From positions 310,001-374,000 of the forward strand of contig JARFJB010002195.1 in assembly GCA_036346205.1 (NCBI GenBank): a DNA stretch of 64,000 nucleotides. Direction: 5' to 3'. This DNA is from Vesta saturnalis. Taxonomy: Eukaryota; Arthropoda; Insecta; Coleoptera; Lampyridae. Below the pieces are notes generated by a model, which was not told the origin of the DNA, did no database searches, and was given only the letters and a program-made list of their open reading frames with translations. Shown in pieces: positions 32,702-45,518 of this stretch (position 1 is its first letter; each line of letters begins with the position of its first letter). Position numbers and translations under genes: made by a program.

Positions 32702-34129
32702 CAGGTTGTCCCATTTAGAAAGTCCTCAGAGGTTATCTCAGTTATTAGCAAAGATACAGAGATCGGTTTTAGGAACGTTGGCTACTTTTTGTGAAACGAA
32801 AGATGACATAAACATAATTACTCTAGCTCTTCTCATTTTTGAGATACAGGGCGTTTTTGAAAAAGTTGCATTTTGAGACAGCCCTGTATCTCAGCTATAC
32901 GATAACTTATGAAAAAGTGAAAAGTGTTCTTATATAATTTTTCCGTAGAATGCAGTGCTGTTTTCAGAAATGATATATGGGCAGGTCAAAAGGTATCGAT
33001 CAATTTATTTTTTGAATGGGACACTGTCTATTTTCTCATAATTAAATTTTCCTTGTTCTAAGCATTTCAAATATGTATAGCATTCATCATTTTTATACAA
33101 ATAGCGCAGTATTTCAAATTATTAACTGGATTTGTTAGTGGCCTTTGGTACTGCAATTGTTTTACCATGGCAACTTCATTTTTGACATTTGTCAATATTT
33201 GCAAATTTGTTGATTGTTGAGATCCTTATTGTTAGTAAAGTTTTCAATATTCTTTTCGTTATTTTGAATTTTACAAAGTTTCAAACCATGGCGAATAATT
33301 CAGTACGAGAACTATGAGAAATTAGATATGATTGGGGTTTATTACAAACAAATTTTAATGCAGAGCAAGTGAAGGAAATATATTTTGAAAGGTATTTATA
33401 TTTACTGGAATGTTAGTCATCATTTGAGTTAAATAAAATGTGAATATTATATTATATTATAATGGTCAGCAAATTGAGCAATATTTATAAAATTTTAATT
33501 TTCTTATTTTCGTTTGTCTCTAAATTTATAAATAAATACATCCAATATTTATATGAGTTTCAAATCAACAATTCTGGAAATAAAATAAATTATTTTGCCG
33601 AAATTTGTATCTTCTTCAATGACATATAATTACATAATGATGGTTTTCTATATTAGGCACAAAAAAACAATAGAAGATTACGAATTCAAAGCCTACTAAG
33701 AAATTCAGTTAATAATACAAAATACCACGCTATTTATCAAAATAAGTGATAATTGTTATATATATTTGAAGTGCTTAGAACAAGAGAAATTTAATTATGA
33801 GAAAATAGACAGGGTGTCCCATTTAAAAAATGAAGTTGATCCCGATAACTTTTGACCTGACGTATACTCATTCTGAAAACAGCACTGCATTCTACGGAAA
33901 AATTATATAAAGAACACTTTTCACTTTTCTATAAGTTATCGTATAGCTGAGATACGGTGTCTCAAAATGCAACTTTTTCAAAACGCCCTGTATCTCAAAA
34001 TGAGAAGAGCTAGAGTAATTATGTTTGCATCTTTCGTTTCACAGAAAAGTAGCCAACGTTCAAAACCGCATCTCTGTATCTTTGCTAATAACTGAGATAC
34101 CCTGCAGGACAACCAAATGGGACAGCCTG
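32702..34129. mobile_element. Non-autonomous mariner-like element, about 370-bp inverted repeats
   Basis: Flanked by TA at 32700-32701 and 34130-34131. Inverted repeats (about 32702-33073 and 33763-34129) start CAGGTTGTCCCATTT and CAGGCTGTCCCATTT. The 690-bp interior has no transposase. It abuts the element at 30344-32699 with only a TA between them. Confidence 0.9.
33288..33391 (+). pseudogene. Possible captured first exon inside the non-autonomous element
   Basis: ATG at 33288 opens a short coding-like stretch (MANNSVREL, TGA, EIRYDWGLLQTNFNAEQVKE) that ends at a GT splice-donor-like site at 33392. I do not recognise the protein. It could be a remnant of the original transposase N-terminus or a piece of host gene. 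Confidence 0.3.
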
Positions 34130-35434
34130 TACATATATTTAAAAATATTAGGAATAACTGGATTAATAAGAAAGACCCAGAAAAAACGTTTATGTTTCCA
34201 GATTTTAACAATCATTCAGTAATACGAAAAGCTTTTTTTAAGGACTTACAAAGTTTGTATCAGCTCGAGATGAACCGCTTAAGCAAAAGAGCATACAAAC
34301 TAAATCACAAGTCTATTTTTCCAAATAAATTTGAATATTTTTCATGAAAGCACAATAGCTGCTTTACAATCATGTAGTGTTTATACGGATACAGCAGCAT
34401 TTATGGAAATGATTAGAAGTTGGTGGAACATAATTAATGTCAAAACTAAAATTTAAAGGTCAGGCAAAAATGAATGATTTGGCTTCCCCTATTTTTTCGC
34501 AAAGTGATTTTTTTTTTAAATTGTTATTTGGCTTGATTCATGGCATCAGATTCCCGAAGGATCTTCATTCACAAATGATACGTATCTTGAACTTAAAAAC
34601 AGCACATTAATTTTGATTGAAGTAATAGAGTATTCATTTAATCATTTTAACATAGAATTTTTATTACTAGGCAAATTCCAAACAGATAACTTAGAAGAAA
34701 GATTTGGTCGCTATAGGTACCTATCTGGCTGTAATTATAATATTTCAGTAAATCAGATAATTGATTCAGAAAAAAAAATTCTAATTCAAAATATTCTTAA
34801 ATCATTTATCACTGGTCATTTGACACACTGCGAATTTCGGCCGCCTGATGATCTAAATAATGCAACATTAAACCATTTTACAGATTGTTCAAAATTTACT
34901 TTTATTTTTGTTAGTGATTATCTACAAACATACAAATGGGATGAATCAAACCGAATATATGTTTGTGGATATGCAGTTCATACCGTACAAAAAGGTCTTA
35001 AATGCTTTAACTGCAAAGATTTTATTATACAAACTGTTGGTGAGAAGTTCAACGATGACTACTTTGACTATCTGCAACGGGGTGGTTTATCTGTTGCAAG
35101 GGATGAAGTGAATTATATTTATTTTCACTCATGTGCTATTTTTGAGTATATTATAAACCATGCAGAAACTATGTTACTATTTCTGTCTCATAAAAATCAA
35201 AAATATTTATTGGCTTCCTTGGCTCTTCTCAGCTTGGAAAGTGACAATTTCTATGTTGATTTTTCTAAAATCTGTATTTGTGGCACAGCTGTTAAAGAAC
35301 TATATTTAAAGATTTCTGTTATTTTCTCCAATATTTTGTTAAATAATTTTGCTAAAAACAAAAATAATGAAACTATGACAAGTAAAATGACCGAAAGTTT
35401 ATCTAAAATGCGCAAGCTTTCAACTTTAAAATAA

Positions 35435-35656
35435 TAATTTGTATCGTAGGACTTTAATTAACTTAACCTAATTTATTGCATGATTGATTTTAAATAAATT
35501 TGTTATTACTAGATACTTTATTTGACCATTTTGCATTATTTTGTAACTTAATAAACCGTTTACAGCAAATTTGTTCTCTTTTATTGTGTTATTCCATATG
35601 TAGTATTTTCTTTAATTTTTGCAAAATAACCTTATTCATAAATGTTTCTGCTGATG
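35435..35656. other. Noncoding tail after the P-like gene
   Basis: AT-rich, no recognised feature; it should contain the 3' end of the P-like element. Confidence 0.3.
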
Positions 35657-35799
35657 GATTCTAAACGATACTAAATCGCCATTTTATTGCGATAGTGGTG
35701 ATTCTTGTTACACGTTACGATAGTAACAGTATCGTCGATCGAGTAATTTTAGACGATACTCCCATGATAGGTATCGTTTATGCGTTTACGATAGCTCCA

Positions 35800-38373
35800 T
35801 CTTTTTTCATTACTGTACATTGAACAGTGATAAAAGAGTTTAGTTATTTTCTTACGGGCTTCCGGAATATACCTAACATTTAAATTAAAGGTAAATAATG
35901 AGGTTAGTTTACAATGTTACAAGTTGATAATTTTAGTATGTCTTTTCGAGTGCACGATAAACAGAGAAATTGTTGTAAATTTTATGGTGTGATAGGATCA
36001 CGATTTTCTAGCGATTTACCGTCAAATTTTTGTTGTCAAGTTGAGTTTTATGGATAAATTTGTTTTACGTGTGTTGCGACCTTTAAGGAAGGTGTGTGGC
36101 GAGCTTAAGTTTGTTTTGTTTGTGAATTATTATTCCGTAACTTAGATTGTTTTCCTTATTATTCCCCGTTTATTGAATGTTGAGTAGCGTTTATTTGTAT
36201 ATAGTTGTATATAAGTTTAAATAACGTTTATTTCGTTTGATTTCCTTAAAAGTTAATAGAAAGTTTTGTAAAATTAAGTAATTTAAAGAAAGAATGTAGA
36301 TTTATATGTGTTTGATATCGGTCTGGCGACATGAAGTCGAGTAATTGTTGTGGTTCAGCTTAATATTGAGTATGTTGGTTTTAAATCATAGAGGTGGAAT
36401 GTGGAACTAACTGCTTGTACTTTAATGAAAATATAGAGATATTTTGCACGTTGATTATGCTGACGTTTACACTTTTGAAAATTGTCGAGTCCTTACGACG
36501 GGAAACGAAGTTTGTGTGTAGGGGTATCAAATCTTCTCCTTCCGTTTTTTAATTGGTGGAACTGAATTAAATGAGATTTTTTTGCGAGTGGTGGGATTCA
36601 AAAATCCAAGATGGATTTTTGGATATAATTTGCATGATTCTAAAACTGATTGCGCTCTCGAGTAGTAGTACGGTGACGCTTGTTATTACGCTTTAAGGTG
36701 GTTTAGAACGTTGATATATTGGACCTTTTGGTGTTTAACGAACGTACTTTTGTGTTGTAAGGGTAGTTATCTACTTTCTGAAGAAAACCTGTGAAGGGAT
36801 TTTATTAAAATTGTTCAAACACCAAAGGATTAGACCTAGTGCCGATTTCGATTTTATGTAATCAAGTTACCTGGAGATCACCGTCGTGTTATTTTAGTGC
36901 TTCTGTGAACTCATTGGTTTATATCGCTTTTGCGGATTTATAAAATTAACGTTCTTGAAGTGCCACTTAATTGCCGTGCAAAGCGTGTTGAAATATATAA
37001 AGAAACTTTCGCAGTATATTAAAATTACAGTTATTTAAATAACGTTAATAACCTTTTGGATTGTTAGTATAAAGAAAACTATTTAAAAGACAAAAGTTAA
37101 CAAGCAAGTTTAGCGCACAAATTATTATTTTAAAAGAAGTTTTTAATTAATACAGTAACATTTTACCGAGATTCAATCAAGGAATCGTTTGTGTACAAGA
37201 GAATATTAGTCAACATTTGCATTCATCATTTTGTCAGAGCAGGGAGATTCCGCTTCCGTACTAGCTGTAATCGACCACCTGGTTCATTTTCAATTGTTGT
37301 AACACAGGAGAGGTGTTAATCTAGACATTAAAGTAGTATAACATTGTGTTTTTTTTAAGTATTTTCAAGATTTCTTGTGTGTGTGTGTTTCGAATTATTT
37401 GTTTTGTTAACGAAGGTTGGAAAGCGGAGTCGTGTACCTTTTAAATTAAGTTGTTGTTTTGATTTAGTTATTGTAAATAATCATAATTCCTACGCTCCGC
37501 CTTCACACTTTTTTTATTTTAGTATTAAAGGGCAATTGACCCTTTAGTAGCGTGGTTATATAATCCACGAAATATATAGGTTAAGCAATTTAGAACGGCG
37601 TTACGCAGGATCCTGGCCAGACATTCTGTCGCCCTTTAAGCATTTGTATTTTTTTGTTTATACGCATTATCGTATGTTTATATTTATCTTATTTTTTTTA
37701 TTTTATTATAGCTTTGTTTAGGTTTTATAAATTTGTTTTAATTCTGTGAAAACCCTTTTGTGTTACATAAAAGTTTTTTTTGCAAATTGCAAGTTTACCG
37801 GTAGTTTAGAAGCGTAAAATTTTAACGTAACGAAGTTACAGTTTTTTTTTTTGTTATTGAGTAATAGCGTAAATGACATTTAGTGTTTTATTTGATTTTT
37901 AGTTGAGTATTAGTTCATTTAGAGTGCATTCTATAGCTTGTTTTTTTGTTTTGTTTTGATTATTATTTAATGCCTATTTATTTACACTGAGGTGTAGTAA
38001 CGTAACTTTATTGAGTGTTTATCACGCTTTTATTTGTCAAGCGTGTAGTGCCCGATTTCAGGTGGTTTGCTGAGCTGTTGTCGAGGACACCTGGGATTGA
38101 TTGCGGATAGGTAAGCGTATGTTTTTTGTATGTTTAGACACGCTATGTACTCGTAATTTTGGCACGACATCCCTTATTTTGACTACCAAACATTCTGGCG
38201 CCCAAAAACCGAACTGATTACGTCTTCATCCCCTATTTTGACTTACGTACGATTTACTATTCTGAATGTGCAAAATTCATTAACATCATACCCATAGCCC
38301 TACGCTGGCTAGTCGGTGCAAAAAGGCCAATTTTATCTGTAATCCCGTTCTACCACCCGTTTATACCGTTACA
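35800..38373. other. 2.5 kb without genes; possible solo LTR with primer-site-like motif
   Basis: No open frame of note on either strand; T- and GT-rich. At 38200 a TGGCGCCCAAAAACCGAAC stretch resembles a tRNA-primer binding site of LTR retroelements, with a similar ACATTCTGTCGCCC at about 37621. CATCCCTTATTTTGACTAC near 38167 recurs as CATCCCCTATTTTGACTTAC near 38229. It is unusually long for the leader of a Harbinger, so an inserted noncoding element is plausible. Confidence 0.3.
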
Positions 38374-39172
38374 ATGGAGGAGCACACAGAAGTAGCAACG
38401 GGGAAGTTTGTAGGGCCATCAGCTGGTTTTGGTGAAAGAAGTGTAGAGAAATGGCAAAAGGTAATAATTATCATTACTTATGGTTGTCTGTAATAATTAA
38501 CTTAGAAATTGTTTAATTTTACAGACATGGGCAGACTACAAATATAATTTGGAGAAGAAGGCAAGCAATCTAAAACGAGACATGCTGGCTACAGGTGGAG
38601 GTGCCCCAATTAACCGAACTAGAGTTAAAATTATTAGCTGTTTTGGGAACCACATTTCATGAAGGGCTAAATAGAAATGAAAGTGAAAGTTTGTATATTT
38701 TTGCTTACAATATGTAAATATTTAATGGCTATGTAGATATAAATTTGAAGTAAAAAGATATTCTTCACTAATAGAATTGACTTGCTAACGAACAACTAAT
38801 TTCAGTGTAGTTTCATGAGTAATAACCCTGGCACCAAAAGAACACTCAATTTAGAAGATAATCAAGCAGTGACATCAACCAGTAATGTGGAATCGTACAA
38901 TATTGTAAGCATTAAAATAAGTTCTTTCTAATAATTAAACATTCTTTTTGTAGACAAATGAAAATGTAGAAATTACTGCTGACCACGCCTATACTATACC
39001 ACAATATGGTAAACATTATAAAAAAGATATGGGATCAACTTCGGAATTAATAACATTGTCACAAGAGACATTAAAAGAATTAAAAGAAATTAAAATTGTG
39101 TTAGATAGTAATTTAATAAACTTAACGGAGGCCATTAATAATTTAACAAAGGCAATTAAGGAACACAAGTGA
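38374..39172 (+). pseudogene. Myb/SANT-like accessory protein of third Harbinger
   Basis: Exon 1 starts at 38374 (MEEHTEVATGKFVGPSAGFG) and ends WQK before a GTAATAA donor at about 38460. Exon 2 (from 38523) has TWADYKYNLEKKASNLKRDM and then a one-base disruption in the glycine-rich linker near 38610, beyond which LTELELKLLAVLGTTFHEGL is readable in another frame. A third exon near 38817-38906 and a last exon from 38955 lead to ETLKELKEIKIVLDSNLINL and a stop at 39170-39172. Regulatory-zeste/trihelix plus C-terminal coiled coil is standard for Harbinger partners. Confidence 0.72.
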
Positions 39173-39216
39173 TTTATAAAAATATTTCTTATATAATTAT
39201 TTCTATACTTATTACA

Positions 39217-40079
39217 TTATATAAAATATTGATTTATAACTGTGTTTTGCACATTTCTACCTTCTCTCAATACATTTACAGCAGGTGCTACAGGAACTTC
39301 TACGTTGTCTTCTTGTGGAAGTGGTAAATGTACTTCACCATATATTGGTACTCTTGCCATTATACAAATGTTGTGAAGAATAGAACATGCGATAATCAAT
39401 TTTGCAACGACTTCAGGAGAGTATCTTGCTATTCTCTCTTTTAAAATTCACCTAAATTGCATTTTTAAAGTTCCAATACATCCCTCGATGCAATTCCTAG
39501 CAGCTATATGGGCTGTATTATACGTACCTTGCATTTGGAGTGCCTTCAATTGCATTTGCTGCAAAATAGATAAAGCAATAATTAGGTACACCAAAACTAT
39601 ATAAAGTATGTATGTATTTAAATAATATAATGAAAATAGTTAAGAAGTTACCTATAGGAGTAAGTAGATACGGTTGAAGGGGGTAACCTGAATCTCCAAT
39701 CAGCCAAATGTTGGTTTCTCCTTGATTCCTTAGGTGTATAAGATAATCTTATATTCTAGAGTTCCTCCAAATAAAAGAGTCGTGGGTAGATCCACCATAA
39801 TTAGCATTGACATTTAAAATTAACAAATTGCTGTCGCAAATAAGTTGAACGTTTAAAGAATGAAAACCTTTTCTGTTTAAAAAATTATGTTCTTCATGTA
39901 TCGGTTTTAAAATGGCTATATGTGAACAATCAATAGCTCCAAGTACACCTGGAATACCCCACCGTCTCATGACATCGGCTTTTATTAAATTTCTGTTTTC
40001 TACATCGCTTGGAAATTTGATGTATGTTTCACTTAAATTTAGGATAGCATCTGTGACTTCATGAATGCAACGATGAATA
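39217..40079 (-). pseudogene. Harbinger transposase, C-terminal part
   Basis: Reads from 40079 downward: IHRCIHEVTDAILNLSETYI, VLGAIDCSHIAILKP (first Asp), THDSFIWRNSRI, a stop, IWLIGDSGYPLQPYLLTP (second Asp). An intron follows at about 39651-39560, then a last exon with ARNCIEGCIGTLK (Glu), a stop, LIIACSILHNIC and an acidic tail ending at 39217. The N-terminal part is at 57492-57825, on the other side of the pogo insert. Confidence 0.85.
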
Positions 40080-40539
40080 GGGGAAAGTGGGGCATAGTGG
40101 ATGGAATACGGGGCATAGTGGAATTTAAATTTTATTTTTAGAATAACTGGCGGCATCTAGGTGTATATGTTGTAACATGGCTCAATTTCACTAGTTTGCT
40201 ACTTGGGAAGTATTCAGTTGTCTGTATTAGTGCACGTGTTTAGTTGATAAAGTGAAATAAATTCCTCAATTGCAAATTGAAATAAGCCACTTATTTTACT
40301 GCTTGTAATTGTAAACTGACTTTTTAACGTTTAGTAAATAATGCAACATATTTGTAAACAGTGAGCGTACACAATCTTTAATGTTAGTACAATAACTTTT
40401 CGTACATTGGATTTAATAATTACTGTAAACGTGGGGCATAGTGGAAATCATTAGCTGGGGTAAAGTGGAAAATTTTCCACTTTGCCCTAGCGATTTTATT
40501 CATTGTGAATTTCTTTACAGTATGGTTCGTGAGTATAAG

Positions 40540-40766
40540 TGTTACGTATTAAACTAACCGTTCGCGTATTGGCTATGGGCGAAGGAAAAAAAGACGCTAA
40601 AATGACATTTTACTTTTTTTTATTATTGTCGGGCAGCAGTTATGGTAATATTTACAGCTGCATTTTGTTGTACAATAAGACAATGTAGAATAACTAATCT
40701 GATTTAGTAAAAAAAAATACAGTTCATTTGTTTAATAATACAGTCCACGTTTTTCTTTATCCTACA
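40540..40766 (+). repeat. BEL/Pao 5' LTR
   Basis: 227 bp. Compared with the 3' LTR it lacks about 40 bp rich in GC (the CGCCACTGTGCAGTG stretch) and carries about 60 bp extra after ACAATAAGACA (AT-rich, ending TTTAATAATA). It is followed by TGGTCCTTCGAGCCGGATG, a leader motif common in BEL elements. Confidence 0.93.
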
Positions 40767-40833
40767 TAAAAATGGTCCTTCGAGCCGGATGAACTAAATC
40801 AGTGCAAGTATTTGTGTTGGTAATATTGGTAGA

Positions 40834-41841
40834 GATTTAGTTAATAATCAGCACATTAAACTACCAGACATAAAACTACCATCTTTTGATGGAAGGCATG
40901 AAGGTTGGCTTGAGTTTAGAGATTTATTTACATCATTGATTCACAACAATAATAACATAAATGAAATACAGAAATTTCATTATTTAAGAGCCTCTTTAGA
41001 GGGGAGTGCTGCGCAGGTTATAAAAAGTTTAGAGTTCTCCACTGCCAATTATAAGGCTGCTTGGGACCTTGTCTGCAAGCGGTTTGAAAATAAAAAACTT
41101 TTAGTGCATAACCATGTAGAAGCACTTTTTAATCTGGGTAGGTTAGATAAAAATACTGCTGCCTCAGCAAACATGAGAAAATTGGTTGACAATGTTTTAA
41201 AACACTTAAGGTCACTAGATTTATTGGGAATGCCTACTAGTTCTTGGGATGTTTTGATTACGCATATAGTTTCCAAAAGTTTAGACGAGGCATCTATTTC
41301 GAAATGGGAAGAATATAAATTTAATAAAGATACTCCTGCATTACAAGATATGTTTGATTTCTTAAAAAATAGGGCTGATTTATTGGAGCGATTAGAGCTT
41401 AATAAGTCAGAGAAAAATAATGTACCGTTTTCGAAAAATAAAGGTAGGTCACTTTTAGCTTCCAATGATAATAATCAAGATGTAAATTCTAGTGACAATA
41501 GTTCAAAAAATTGTGTCATATGCGGGGGTGAGCATTTGGTATTTCAGTGCCAAAAATTTCAGTCCTTTTCAATATCTGAAAGAAGTGATTATGTGAAAAA
41601 ATTTAAATTATGTAGCAGATGTTTACGTCAGGGCCATTTTTTGAAAAATTGTCGTTTGTTTGGTGGTTGTAAAGCATGTCATTCTAAGAAACATAATACA
41701 CTGCTACACCAAAAGCAGCACTCTAGCAATGATACACCTGGGCCTTCGGAAAATGGGTCTGGTGAAAGTGCTAATAAGCCTAATGTAGCTAATAATAATA
41801 ATACATGTTGTAGTTCAACTATTTCTGTTAGTTCAAATTAA
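40834..41841 (+). pseudogene. BEL gag polyprotein region
   Basis: Open from at least 40834 to a TAA at 41839-41841. It has the DUF1759 capsid-like domain (KLPDIKLPSFDGRHEGWLEF ... FHYLRASLEGSAAQVI ... AWDLVCKRFENKKLLV). Two CCHC-like zinc knuckles follow: CVICGGEHLVFQC and CSRCLRQGHFLKNC, then an extra CKACHSKKH. A Ser/Asn-rich tail leads into protease after the stop. In intact BEL elements gag and pol are one frame, so the stop is a lesion. Confidence 0.88.
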
Positions 41842-41844
41842 ACT

Positions 41845-44800
41845 TTGCTGTCAACTGCGGTTGTAAACGTTTGTAATTCTTCTGGAAATATTTATCCTAT
41901 TCGGGCTATTTTGGATTCAGGGTCACAATCGTCTTATATCACCGAGTCAATTTGTGACAAATTAAACTTGAAAAAAGATAAAATTAATTTTGAAGTTATA
42001 AAAATAAATAATAGCATGTCAAAAATAAATTATAGATGCAAAATTCATATTTCATCTAGGCACTATGATTTAGGGGTAGATCGTCCAATTTTACAAAGTA
42101 CTGTACTCGGCTGGGTCATTTCGGGCAAAATCAGTAGTATAACAAAGGAATATTAATAAGTTTTTGTAATTTTAGTCAAAATATAGAAGAAAATGTTATG
42201 ATTCAGGATCAATTAGCAAAGTTTTTTGAGATTGAAAATGTACATACAAAAGGAAAATGGTCTACTGAAGATATGGAATGTGAGAAATACTTTGTAGAAA
42301 ATACTGTTAGGTTGTCTAGTGGTAGGTTTCAGGCAAAAGGCAGGTTTCTTTCATTGGAACGTAGGTTTGGTAAAAATCCTGAATTTAAAAATTTATATTT
42401 ACAATATTTTGATAGTTATCGAACTTTGGGAGAAATGAGGCAAGTTTCGCTATCTACCGAGGAAATTTGCTACTATTTACCTCACCACGGAGTGTTACGT
42501 AACGAAAATATAAGTACTCGTCTGCACGTAGTGGTCGATGGCTCAGCGCGTACGTCAAAAGACTGTTCTCTTAATGATTTGCAAATGAAGGGACCTGTGA
42601 TTCAGGATGACCTTTTGTCTATTCTTTTGCGTTTTAGGCAGTATCGCTACGTAGTAACGGCAGACATCGAAAAGATGTATTTGCAAGTAATCATAGTTCC
42701 AGATCAATGTAAATTGCAACGCGGTTTGTGGCGAAATGATCCATCAGAGGAGTTAACAGTTAACGAATTATTATCGGTCACTTTTGGCATGACAAGTTCA
42801 CCTTTTTTGGCGATACGTTGTTTGAATGAACTTGCTCATGAGTGCATAGATAAACAACCAGATATTGCAAATATTATATTACATGACTTATGTGGATGAT
42901 TTGGCAACAGGGTTTGATGATTTAAATACTGCTAAAAATTCATGTTTACAGTTAATACAGGTCGGGTTGTTTCCCCTTAAGAAAATGGCGTTCGAACGCA
43001 CCGGAAGTTTTGGAAAATTTAAAATTAGCAATGCATGCCGAACAATCTGAATTATCTTTTGGCGATGCGGATGTCTCTAAAACTTTAGGTTTAATATGGT
43101 TTAGCAAGGAAGATCATTTGTCATTTAATGTTTGCGCAAATCGCAAAGTTACGAAACGTGTGATGTTGTCTTGTATATCCCGTTTATATGATCCATTAGG
43201 GCTTTTAGGTGTATGTATTATTTTAGCAAAGGTCATGCTTCAGAGGTTGTGGCAACAACATTTAGATTGGGACACAGGAGTTTCGTGGGATTTGCAGAAT
43301 TCGTGGAACAAATTTGTCTCTGAGTTAAACTGCTTGAATTCTTTAAAAATAGAGCGTCATGTATTATGTGAAAATCTGAAAATAATAGAATTACACGCAT
43401 TTTCGGACGCTAGCGAAACCGCTTACGGTGCGTGTGTGTATATTTAATCAGAAAACGAAAACGGCGAGCGTTTTTGTCATTTATTAGTTTCTAAAGGAAA
43501 GGTAGCACCTATAAAGGTTTTAACTATACCACGTTTAGAACTATGCGCCGCACGTGTGTTAGCAAAATTAGTAGCGAAGGTAACTGATTCTTTATGAATA
43601 AAATTTGATGATTTCACATTTTGGACCGACTCACAAATAATACTAGGTTGGATAAATACTTCCACTAATCTTTTAAAGCATTTTGTAAGAAATCGGGTTG
43701 CCGAAATTCAGGAACTCACGAGTTCAGCGGCGTGGCGCTATGTACCATCCTTAAATAATCCAGCCGATTTAATTAGTAGGGGTTTAAGTCCTGCGCAGGT
43801 CAGTGAGTCGGAGCTTTGGTGGCACGGACCCACCTGACTAGCAAAAAATAAGGATGAATGGCCTAATGTTAAAAATAATAAAGATATAAATCTACCGGAA
43901 ATTAAGCCTACAGTTCTGATGTCAACTGCTAGACATGTTAATGATTTTCCGTTTTCAAGGTATTCAAACATTCACAGACTTAAGCGCGCGGTAGCATATA
44001 TGCGGCGATTTGAGCATAATTGTCAAAATAAACCTGAAAATAGGAAACTTAGGGTTTTAACTGCCGTCGAGTTAAATAATGCTCTTTTAATTTTGGCAAA
44101 AATGTCACAAAAGATTTCTTTTCCAGAGGATTATGAGCGTTTGAGCCTACAACAGCCAATTCATAAAAATAGTAAATTAAGCGGTCTTAGCCCATTTATG
44201 GATACATTCGGACTCATCCGAGTGGGAGGTCGTATAAAAAACTCAGGGCTCGAATTTAACCTAGTTCGCCCAATTGTATTATCGGCTAAGCATGCTCTCG
44301 CATCTTTAATTTTACGTAATGAACATTTGTTTCTATTACATGCTGGATCACAGCAGACCTTATATAGCACTATGCAAAAATTTTGGATCACTCGTGGTCG
44401 CAACTTGATAAAGGATATTGTTCACAAGTGCGTTAAGTGTTTTAGATTTAAAGCGAAAATTGTTGAACCAATCATGGGTAATTCACCTAAAGACAGGTTT
44501 GTCTCTGGTTTTCCATTTCAAGTCACTGGTTTAGATTATGCTGGTCCTTTTATGATTTTAAATAGAGAAGGACGAGGGGCTAAACTTAAAAAGCGATACT
44601 TGTGTTTATTTATATGTTTTGCCAGGAAAGCTATTCATTTAGAGTGTGTGACAGACTTGTCCATGGAAAGGTTTTTGCTAGCCTTCAAGCGCTTCATTAG
44701 TAAACGGGGTGAACCCATAGATATGTATTCTAATAATGGCTCAAATTTTGTTGGGGCAAACAACGAGCTAAGCAACTGAATATATTTTTAAAAGAGAAAC

Positions 44801-45423
44801 AAAATTGTATTGCTGATTTTGTGAACGGTCTGGGAATTCGTTGGCATTTTGGACCCTCGTATGCACCACATTTTGGTCGACTTTGGGAAGCCGGGGTTAA
44901 GGCTACCAAATATCACATAAAAAGAGTTTTAGGCAATGCTCATTGCACCTATGAGGAATTTAGCACCCTACTTTCCCAAATAGAGGCAATCATCAATTCG
45001 CGCCCGCTTTCTCCAATATCCACAGATCCTGTAGATCCGTTCCCATTAACGCCGGCTCACTTCCTCATAGGAAGACCGGTCACGGCGACCGTAGAACATG
45101 ACTTAAGTGACGTAAAAGAAAACAGACTTTCAAGGTATCAAAAAATCGAAAGGATTCGACAAAACTTTTGGAAGAGATGGTACAAGGAGTATATTTCAAA
45201 CCTTCAGCAACGAACAAAATGGAAGTCAAATTATGACTCACTAAATATCGGCAGTCTCGTGATAATAAAAAATGAGAAGTTACCACCGTTAAATTGGCGA
45301 CTAGGTCGTATATCAAAAATTTATCCCGGCAAAGACAATGTGACCCGTGTTTGTGACATTTTAACCACCACCGGAACTATTAAACGCAACTTTACTAAAA
45401 TTTGTCCTCTACCCAATAGTGAC
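41845..45423 (+). pseudogene. BEL pol: protease, RT, RNase H, integrase
   Basis: Protease has AILDSGSQSSYITESI but is cut short at 42156. RT starts about 42198 (FFEIENVHTKGKW), with LHVVVDGSARTSKDCSLND and YVVTADIEKMYLQVII (catalytic Asp). The YVDDLATGF box at 42888 is in a shifted frame. The RNase H region shows LHAFSDASETAYGACVY, a stop at 43446 and FWTDSQIILGW at 43618. Integrase has YSNNGSNFVGANNEL, where the second catalytic Asp reads as Asn, then a frameshift near 44779. The tail 44821-45423 includes HFGPSYAPHFGRLWEAGVKA and the DUF5641 domain. At least six lesions in all. Confidence 0.9.
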
Positions 45424-45518
45424 TAAAGGTTTTTCGTAAAGTGGAAGTAACTTGAACACTTGTATTTGCTTTATTTAGATATTTTATTTTCAAGCCTGAG
45501 GCTTTAAGGCCGTGGGTA

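Larger units (their letters stand above)
28184..35434 (+). pseudogene. Second P/THAP-like transposase, cut by three DNA transposons
   Basis: The coding pieces are about 28184-28255 (MVLESIQYIQDCGFK), 30225-30343 (CIITDNNCKPKHVW ... YLLYDFV) and 34130-35434 (HIFKNIRNNWINKKDP...). Joined across TA target duplications, the frame reads through in both places. The 34130 piece stops at 34345, is broken to about 34610, then has QTDNLEERFGRYRYLSGCNY, the conserved C-terminal block of THAP9/P-type transposases, and ends at 35434. The inserts are the pogo element 28256-30224, mariner 30344-32699 and non-autonomous element 32702-34129. N-terminal THAP exons were not found, and the boundary with the DUF4806 gene at 28.1 kb is unclear. 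Confidence 0.78.

Noticed and set aside
36000..38000. A long noncoding RNA or promoter region
   Set aside because: No sequence evidence beyond lack of open frames; recorded only as gene-free.
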